From Lentinus brumalis (lineage: Eukaryota; Basidiomycota; Agaricomycetes; Polyporales; Polyporaceae), in the NCBI GenBank assembly GCA_001792895.1, contig MARA01000030.1, forward strand, positions 248,001 through 312,000: a stretch of DNA of 64,000 nt, in the 5' to 3' direction. Positions 58,265 through 64,000 of the stretch are shown here, piece by piece; the stretch's first letter is position 1, and each line of letters begins with the position of its first letter. A program made the translations under genes and the position numbers. Below the pieces are notes generated by a model, which ran no database searches, was not told the origin of the DNA, and was given only the letters and a program-made list of their open reading frames with translations.

Positions 58265-58330
58265 GGGTGTGGCTGTGACTTGGCGCTTGCACTTGCGCGA
58301 AAATCATCCACGACCTTCCCGCCGTCCATA
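58265..58330 (-). repeat. Right terminal inverted repeat
   Basis: This is the reverse complement of 50800-50865 over 66 bp, ending gccgtccata at the GH43 junction. Confidence 0.95.
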
Positions 58331-58336
58331 CCTACT
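58331..58336 (+). repeat. Target site duplication, right
   Basis: CCTACT follows the right inverted repeat and continues into ACCTGCTCTAC, the GH43 exon. Confidence 0.9.
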
Positions 58337-59473
58337 ACCTGCTCTACACGACCGGAGGAAACGTTCAGGTCACACGTTCCAGCAATCTCGCCCAGTGGGC
58401 TCAGACGGGCACCGTCGTGTACCAGCCACCGTCAGGGTACACAGACGTGTGGGCCCCGGAGCTGCACTACATCAACGGCCGGTTCTACATCTATGTCGCG
58501 ATGGCGCAGAATGGCGACAATGCGTCGCACCGGATGTATGTCCTCCAGGGCACTAGCACGACCGACCCTCTGCAGCCGTTCAACGTGAGCTTGCGCATGC
58601 ATCGCTCGAGATTTGCGAGCATATCTGACTATGCGCAACGTAGTTGGTCGGCCAAATCACCTCGTCAGATAACAACTGGGCTATCGACGGCACTGTCCTT
58701 GTTGTAAGACCTCATTGTCGCTCTATGATGCTGCGTAGTGATATCATCATGCGTTGCAGTACCAGAACGACCCTAGCAGACTGTAAGCATGCTTCCGTCC
58801 TCTTTGTCGTCAGCGCTGACGTTCGTCTGGAATAGCTACTTCATCTGGTCCGGATGGGCAGACTCTTCTCACCAGACCACGCAGAACCTCTATATCGCAC
58901 GCATGAGCTCCCCGACGCAGATCTCTGGCGCGCGTGTTCTGCTTCACGAGCCTACGCCCTCTTGGCAGCAGAGCGGCGGGCAGGCCATCAACGAGGGCCC
59001 CGAGATCCTCGTCAACAACGGCCGCACATTCCTCGTTTACTGTGAGCGGCTCCGCCTTCTTCATTTGTGCCCACTGTCCTAACGTAGGTCGCATAGCCGC
59101 CGCCGGCTCCTGGACTTCCGCATATTGTCTCGCCTTCATGGGTATCGACGGAGGCGCTGACCCGCGTACGTCTGCCTCGCGCCTGAACTCCTCTTGTGCT
59201 GATTTCGTCCCGGCAGTCGTCCGCAGCAATTGGTGGGTCCTCGACGACCGTCCGGTCATGTCGAGCTCCAGCGTCGCGTTCGGGCCCGGGCACGCCTCGT
59301 TCCCGTACGACCGCAATGGCGTGCCATATGTCGTCTATCATGCTGACGCTGCAGCGGACGGCGGCTGGAACGGGCGTACGATCCGCACGCAGTCGTTTGG
59401 CTGGAACGCGGACAGCTCTCCTGCGTTTCCGAGCCCTGCGGGCTTTGACACTGCGTTCCCGCTCCCTGCGTGA

Positions 59474-60913
59474 GGTCGAACTGTTCGTCTTGGTACGCAC
59501 CTGTGCGAGAATTCTCAATGTATTGTATGTGTTGTTTCACCTTATTTGAGAGTTCGACTGGAAACCTGGGCCGCTGGCTCGCTTGCATGTCAATGCAGGG
59601 AGTCCAAACATCGACTACGTACGACTGTTTGCGCGCTGCTCAAGTAAGTACTGCGGGAGGAGGAGCGGTGGTGCTTGTGCGCCCGAGAGGGAGTTTGGGC
59701 GCTAGTATGTGACCATGGCGTCGCTGGGCGTCTTCCGAATTGTGCTCTTGTCTTCTACCACAACGATGCTCCCTCGCTTTCCCTCACTGGTGCCTCTCGG
59801 CTACTCAGGACGGTCTTCAAAAATGTATTGAAATTCTGAAGGTGCTGCTTTTTAGCCTCATGACGTGGAGCCTTTTCGACTCCGCGGGCTACAACTCGTT
59901 CCGTCCCAAACACTGCTAATCAACCGTGCGTCGTCGTAGGTTGTGTGTGTGTAGATTTACTTACAACCGTCAGTTCGCTTATTATTGTGAATCGAAAGTC
60001 ATCGAACCCACCACTACGATCGCGCGGCTCTTGCTTCACACTAGGTGCGCGTGCACGTGTTCCTCGATGCAGAGCTGCTTGGTCTCGAATTTCGAGCGGC
60101 AGGGAAGCTTCTGGTGGGTCGGCGTCAGACCTCAGAGTCCATGGCCGTGTGCTACTTCCGTGAATTGCGGCTCGTGCAACTGCATGCGGAACCGCGGGGT
60201 ACCGAAATGGCCATCGTGGCGTCTCCGTGCCTCAGACTCACATGTACAGGAAGTTGCATGATCACGATTTTGACTGCTTGACGTGTGGACCGCGATGCAG
60301 TTGCTGCGACCTGGATGACTGTGATGTGCGCGGAGGCGATGCGGAAGGTGGAGAAATGTCCGCTGTCTCAAGCACGATGGAAGTTGTTGATCATAACCTT
60401 CAGTACAGAATGTTTCCCCCGCATCGGAATATGCTTGCGGACAGCCATTGACCGGCTAAGAAGGTAGATTGCGATCATAGGCCCCGTTGCTCGATGTAAT
60501 CAGAATGGTCGTCAGCGGACCATCAAACTGCTTGCGCCTTGGCACCGTCGGGACATGGGCGACGTTTAACTGTTCAGCATAAGTGATGGACCAATCCTAC
60601 GCAGCACACCATCCAGGGTCATTTGCCTTGGTCGGGTCCTCGCGCTAGAAGGGGCAAGCCGCAATGCATGTACGGCCATGCATCATCCATCGTCATCACG
60701 CGCCGTATTAGCTTCGTGTTCGCGATTGCGAGCCCGAAACTGCGGCCTGTCTGCGCGGAGGTATATAGGTCACCATGCTGTCCCTGAACTCTGTGAGTAC
60801 CCCATCGCCTGCCAGCAACGCATTTACACCGCCTTCCTACAGCGAGCCATTGATCTTGAATCGTTGACCTGGTCTCCAAGTCATTGACGTCATCGGCATT
60901 CCTTTCTGTAACG
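59474..60913. other. Intergenic between the GH43 copies
   Basis: No gene is supported. From about 60650 the sequence resembles the promoter of GH43 copy 1. Confidence 0.5.
60762..60767 (+). promoter_or_regulatory. TATA box of GH43 copy 2
   Basis: TATATA lies in the same context as at 50351 (ggaggtatataggtcacca), about 150 bp upstream of the ATG at 60914. Confidence 0.5.
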
Positions 60914-62325
60914 ATGCATTTCAATCTCTGGCTCTTCGTGAGCTTCCTCCTCACGGCGAAAGCCCTCGCATCGCCAACTGTCAACAGCACAACCTGCTCC
61001 CGACGGGCAACCTACAACAACCGTGCGTGTTTGCTCTCATCGATATTGTCTTCCCCACCTCGACACCGCCATGCTTCATCTTCAAATGCTGACCCCATCC
61101 TCCGCGCTCCGCAGCGATCAAGCCTGAAGGAGGCGCAGATCCCTGGGTCCTCAAGTACGAAGACTCCTACTACCTGCTCTACTCGACCGGAGACAACGTC
61201 CAGGTCACAAGGTCGACTAACCTCGCGCAATGGGCTCAGACGGGCACCGTCGTGTACCAACCCCCGTCAGGGTACACGGACGTATGGGCCCCGGAGCTGC
61301 ACTACATCAACGGCCAATTCTACATCTAGGTCGCGATGGCGCAGAACGGCGACAACGCGTCACACCGGATGTATGTCCTCCAGGGGACTAGCACGACGGA
61401 CCCTCTGCAGCCGTTCAACGTGAGTGTACTACAATATTCCATCGCTCGAGATTTGCGAGCATAGCTGACAGTGCGTAACGCAGTTGGTCGGCCAGATCAT
61501 CTCATCCGATAACAACTGGGCCATCGACGGTACCGTCCTTGTTGTAAGTCTCGTTCTCAGCTATGCCGCTCCCAGTTGTCTTACCATGCATTGCAGTACC
61601 AGAACGACCCTAGCAGACTGTAAGCATGATTTACACCTCTTTGTCGTCCGCGCTGCCGCTGACGTTTCTCTGTAATAGCTACTTCATCTGGTCCGGCTGG
61701 GCAGACTCTTCTCACCAGACGACGCAGAATCTCTACATCGCACCCATGAGCTCCCCGATGCAGATCTCTGGCGCGCGTGTTCTGCTTCACGAGCCGACGC
61801 CCTCTTGGCAGCAGAGCGGCGGACAGGCCATCAATGAGGGCCCCGAGATCCTCGTCAACAACGGCCGCACCTTCCTCATCTACTGTGAGTAGCTCTGCCC
61901 TTCTCCATGTGTGTCTCTTATGCTCACGTACGACGCGTAGCCGCTGCCGCCTCATGGACTTCTGCATACTGCCTCGCCTTTATGGGTATCGACGGGGGTG
62001 CTGACCCACGTAGGTCCCTATTTGCGTGACCTCCCTCGCGGTGTACTATACTCATCTCGTTCACGCAGTCGTCCGGAGCAACTAGTGGGTCCTCGACGAC
62101 CACCCGGTCATGTCGAGCTCCAGCGTCTCGTTCGGACCCGGGCACGCGTCGTTCCCATACGACCGCAACGGCGTGCCGTACATCGCGTACCACGCCGACA
62201 CCACGCCGGACGGCGGCTGGGACGGGCGCACGATCCGCACGCAGTCGTTCGGCTGGAACGCGGACGGCTCGCCTGCGTTCCCGAGCCCTATGGGCTTCGA
62301 CACAGCGTTCCTGCTCCCTGCGTGA
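60914..62325 (+). pseudogene. GH43 copy 2 with two in-frame TAG codons
   Basis: This is a paralogue of the split GH43 gene. Exons 60914-61022, 61115-61419, 61484-61543, 61597-61619, 61679-61884, 61941-62009 and 62069-62325 have the same lengths as those of copy 1, including a 23-bp microexon. Signal peptide and the motifs ADPWVL, DVWAPELH, WAIDGTVL and INEGPEIL are kept. Two nonsense codons are present: TAG at 61327-61329 replaces the Tyr of FYIYVAM, and TAG at 62083-62085 replaces the first Trp of NWWVLDD. The first stop would leave about 106 residues, before most of the beta-propeller. Splice sites are all intact, so inactivation looks recent. Confidence 0.88.
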
Positions 62326-63159
62326 GGGGGATCTGTCGTTGACACTGGTTTTGTCAAAGAGTGTACCGCGTATGAGAGGAAGTATTCCACGCGCTCACGT
62401 CGCGTGTGTGGGCGGTGTGCGGCAGTTGCACTGCACGCGAATTCTGTTAGCTTGAACAAACTCCTGAGCCCTTCGCACCGTGCCGACTTGTCAAGCCTTT
62501 CGGAGCAAGCCACCCGATTCGACGTTCATGCGAATGAGCTGGGGAACTGCCACCAAGACGCAGTCAAGCAGTTGTTCCGCGAGGAGAATCAGATTTTTGG
62601 CAGCTTGTGCCCTGTATAAGTAATCGGTGCGTTCGTCTTCCCTATGATTGCAACACATGCTCTCAGGGGAATGGGAGAAAGTCGCGAATCAGAGTAACGC
62701 CGACGCTCAGACAACAGGAAGATCCTCCAGAGGGCATCCAGGACATGGAGCGGATCATCTGTCCCTAGCCCCGGACAGTCACGTATTCAAAAGCTCGAGT
62801 CCATCCGCTGAATAGCGTGTTACACGATACGGCGAAAGCGATATGTCCGAGACAGTCTTTCCATCTCTTCCTACACGATCGGCCCTCGAAGTCGAGATAT
62901 GTTGTCGTCTTGGACGGCGCATGTGGCGGTTCATCGTGCCATGCTCGTGTGAACCACTCAGTAACGAGTTCACATACGCCCACAGACTCGTGAGGTAGAG
63001 TGCGTTTCCATCATGATCCTTATACCGCGCTCGGCGGCGTCATCTTCTGGATCTTCCCTTGCTGCTCTCCCCGGTTGCGCCGAGTCTCTTTCGTGCACTC
63101 AGCCTTCCCCTTGCCTTCCCTCGTCTTCTCCTGTCCCTCCGCATTCCTCCCTTCCGTCG
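62326..63159. other. Upstream region of membrane gene D
   Basis: No gene is supported. It contains the inverted counterpart of the spacer and upstream block found before copies A-C, for example the string gccgacgctcag near 62699 (the reverse complement is present near 12318). Confidence 0.5.
62968..63044 (+). promoter_or_regulatory. Conserved upstream block, membrane gene D
   Basis: It starts gttcacatacgcccacagac and ends cggcggcgtcatc, the reverse complement of the block upstream of A-C, 116-192 bp before the ATG. It includes ATCATGATCCTTATACCGC, matching the middle of the other copies. Confidence 0.55.
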
Positions 63160-64000
63160 ATGCGAATGCTACACTACGGGCTTCTCGTGTCTCTCAGCTA
63201 TCTTCTTCAAGCGTGTGTGGCCAACTTTACTTTCACAAGTCAAAGTGAGGCAACAGAATGTAATGACTTCCAAGTCTCGTGGACAGGTACTCCTTTATCT
63301 GTATCCTATCGTTCCCTATAGCTTAACTCTTTTATTACAGGGGGTACCCTGCCCTTCCAACTCACCATAGTCCAGGTACGTCTTAGGGATTGCGCTTACA
63401 TGGTCTCTACTTCGTATTCATTCGCGTGTAGGTGTTCGGCGGTACAACCAACCTAAACATCCCCGACATTTTCTACACTAACAACAATGGGTCTTTCACA
63501 ACACCAGTGGAACTGAGAGCGGGCAAGGAGATGGTCGTAATCATGTCCGACTCTACAGGATTTGGTTCGGGAGGGGTTTCGCCCGTGATAAAAGTGGGAA
63601 ACGCCGACAAGACAAAGCCACAAGCGTGCGCTGATGGCAACCCTGCTGATTTCGGTACGTTCATCAGTACTCATGTGTCATGTCCTCGCCAACTCTCCCG
63701 TTATTCAGAAAATGACTTCATCTTCACCACGAATGAAACCATTTCTCAATGCAAGTGAGGTCGATGACTACCTCAGGATGCGTGGATTCTCTGACTGGAC
63801 TCGTTTACCAGAGAGTTCACGTTCGAGAATTATGATGGCTCGACGCAGCCCGTACAGATTACGGTCGGCTTCCACGCACACTTCAGCGATTGTATACTTA
63901 CCCCCCTGCAGGGTGTGATACCTGACGGCAAGAGGGAGGCGCTAATATAATTGCAGACCGGAGGTACCAAAAGTGCAGTAAGCCAGTTTCCGGGGACCCC
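63160..64000 (+). CDS. Membrane family copy D (partial, runs off the window)
   Basis: Exons 63160-63286, 63341-63375, 63432-63654, 63709-63754, 63812-63863 and one starting at 63912 reproduce the copy A-C plan, with identical 127-, 35-, 46- and 52-bp exons. The signal peptide MRMLHYGLLVSLSYLLQACV precedes NFTFTSQSEATECNDF, and STGFGSGGVSP and GSTQPVQIT follow. After the last acceptor GVIPDG is read and then a stop (taa near 63949) unless a further splice occurs; the other copies read GVIPGGSTFVLN here. The rest lies outside the window, so whether this copy is intact is open. Confidence 0.75.

Larger units (their letters stand above)
50800..58330. mobile_element. 7.5-kb DNA transposon with DDE/integrase transposase and alpha-kinase cargo
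   Basis: The element is bounded by 66-bp perfect terminal inverted repeats (outer end TATGGACGGC) and a 6-bp target duplication, and it interrupts exon 2 of a GH43 gene. It contains two intact spliced genes: a 429-aa transposase on the plus strand (51180-52799) and a 700-aa alpha-kinase protein on the minus strand (53470-56103), converging. About 2.1 kb of non-coding sequence with several strong hairpins fills the right arm. Integrity of ends, target duplication and both genes suggests recent, possibly ongoing mobility. The 6-bp duplication plus an integrase-like core recalls the IS3EU-type eukaryotic transposons, but that assignment is from memory and needs comparison. Confidence 0.9.
50514..59473 (+). 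pseudogene. GH43 arabinanase/arabinofuranosidase-type gene, split by a transposon
   Basis: This is a secreted glycoside hydrolase family 43 enzyme, which would release arabinose from plant side chains. Left part: exon 1 50514-50622 (signal peptide MHLNLWLFVSFLLAATSLA) and exon 2 from 50743 to 50799 (GGGADPWVLKFGDSY, with the catalytic base Asp). Right part: rest of exon 2 58337-58584, then 58644-58703, 58760-58782, 58836-59041, 59097-59165 and 59217-59473. Key motifs are DVWAPELH, WAIDGTVL (Asp) and INEGPEIL (acid Glu). Without the insert and one copy of the 6-bp duplication, the exons sum to 1029 bp in frame (342 aa), so apart from the insertion no lesion was found. The motif order resembles exo-acting arabinofuranosidases, but the substrate is not proven. 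Confidence 0.88.

Noticed and set aside
57487..58329. 280-codon minus-strand open frame at the right end of the transposon
   Set aside because: It runs through the terminal inverted repeat and a GAGGAC repeat tract, has no domain features, and the equivalent frame at the left terminal repeat is not preserved.
61327..62085. Possible amber readthrough in GH43 copy 2
   Set aside because: Both internal stops are TAG, but nuclear basidiomycete genes use TAG as a normal stop, several genes in this window end in TAG (for example 33117-33119), and copy 1 has sense codons at both sites. Pseudogenisation is simpler.

Overview
The window is nuclear DNA of a filamentous basidiomycete, most likely a wood-decaying agaricomycete of the Polyporales type. 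The evidence is many very short GT-AG introns (46-66 bp), GC-rich third positions, three glyoxal oxidase genes of the kind white-rot fungi use to make extracellular H2O2, a SIN-pathway Cdc14 gene, Zn2Cys6 regulators and an alpha-kinase. No rRNA, tRNA, CRISPR array or bacterial-type operon was seen. Exon boundaries below were derived by hand from splice consensus, reading-frame continuity and comparison between paralogues inside the window.

Layout. From 1 to 15 kb the minus strand carries glyoxal oxidase copy 1 (frameshifted), three tandem copies (A, B, C) of a signal-peptide, single-pass membrane protein with an S/T-rich stalk and a conserved PPxY-bearing tail, then glyoxal oxidase copy 2. 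From 15.8 to 20 kb lie a DNA-3-methyladenine-glycosylase-like gene (+) and an amino-acid permease (-). From 20 to 33 kb is a duplicated Zn2Cys6 transcription factor: the left copy is truncated and runs into unrelated sequence, the right copy is full length (885 aa). From 33.5 to 46.5 kb lie glyoxal oxidase copy 3, two near-identical fumarylacetoacetate-hydrolase-family genes and a lineage-type orphan gene, all on the minus strand. From 46.8 to 49.3 kb is the septation protein Cdc14. From 50.5 to 62.3 kb are two GH43 arabinanase/arabinofuranosidase-type genes, both broken. At the right edge a fourth member (D) of the membrane family begins on the plus strand.

Most striking object. The first GH43 gene is interrupted in exon 2 by a 7531-bp insertion (50800-58330). 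It has 66-bp perfect terminal inverted repeats and a 6-bp target duplication (CCTACT). It carries two intact spliced genes in opposite orientation: a 429-aa DDE/integrase-core transposase and a 700-aa protein combining a cysteine-rich N-terminus with an alpha-type protein kinase domain. It looks like a young, possibly autonomous DNA transposon with a kinase cargo. The second GH43 copy has two in-frame TAG codons, so the locus appears to have lost both copies by independent routes.

Common themes. The window is built from segmental duplications (glyoxal oxidase x3, membrane protein x4, transcription factor x2, FAH x2, GH43 x2) with retained intron positions. The four membrane-protein genes share a roughly 80-bp conserved upstream block, including the distant inverted copy D. 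Several genes contain single-base frameshifts, two of them in C or G runs; these are either recent pseudogenisation or uncorrected assembly indels, and sequence alone cannot decide.
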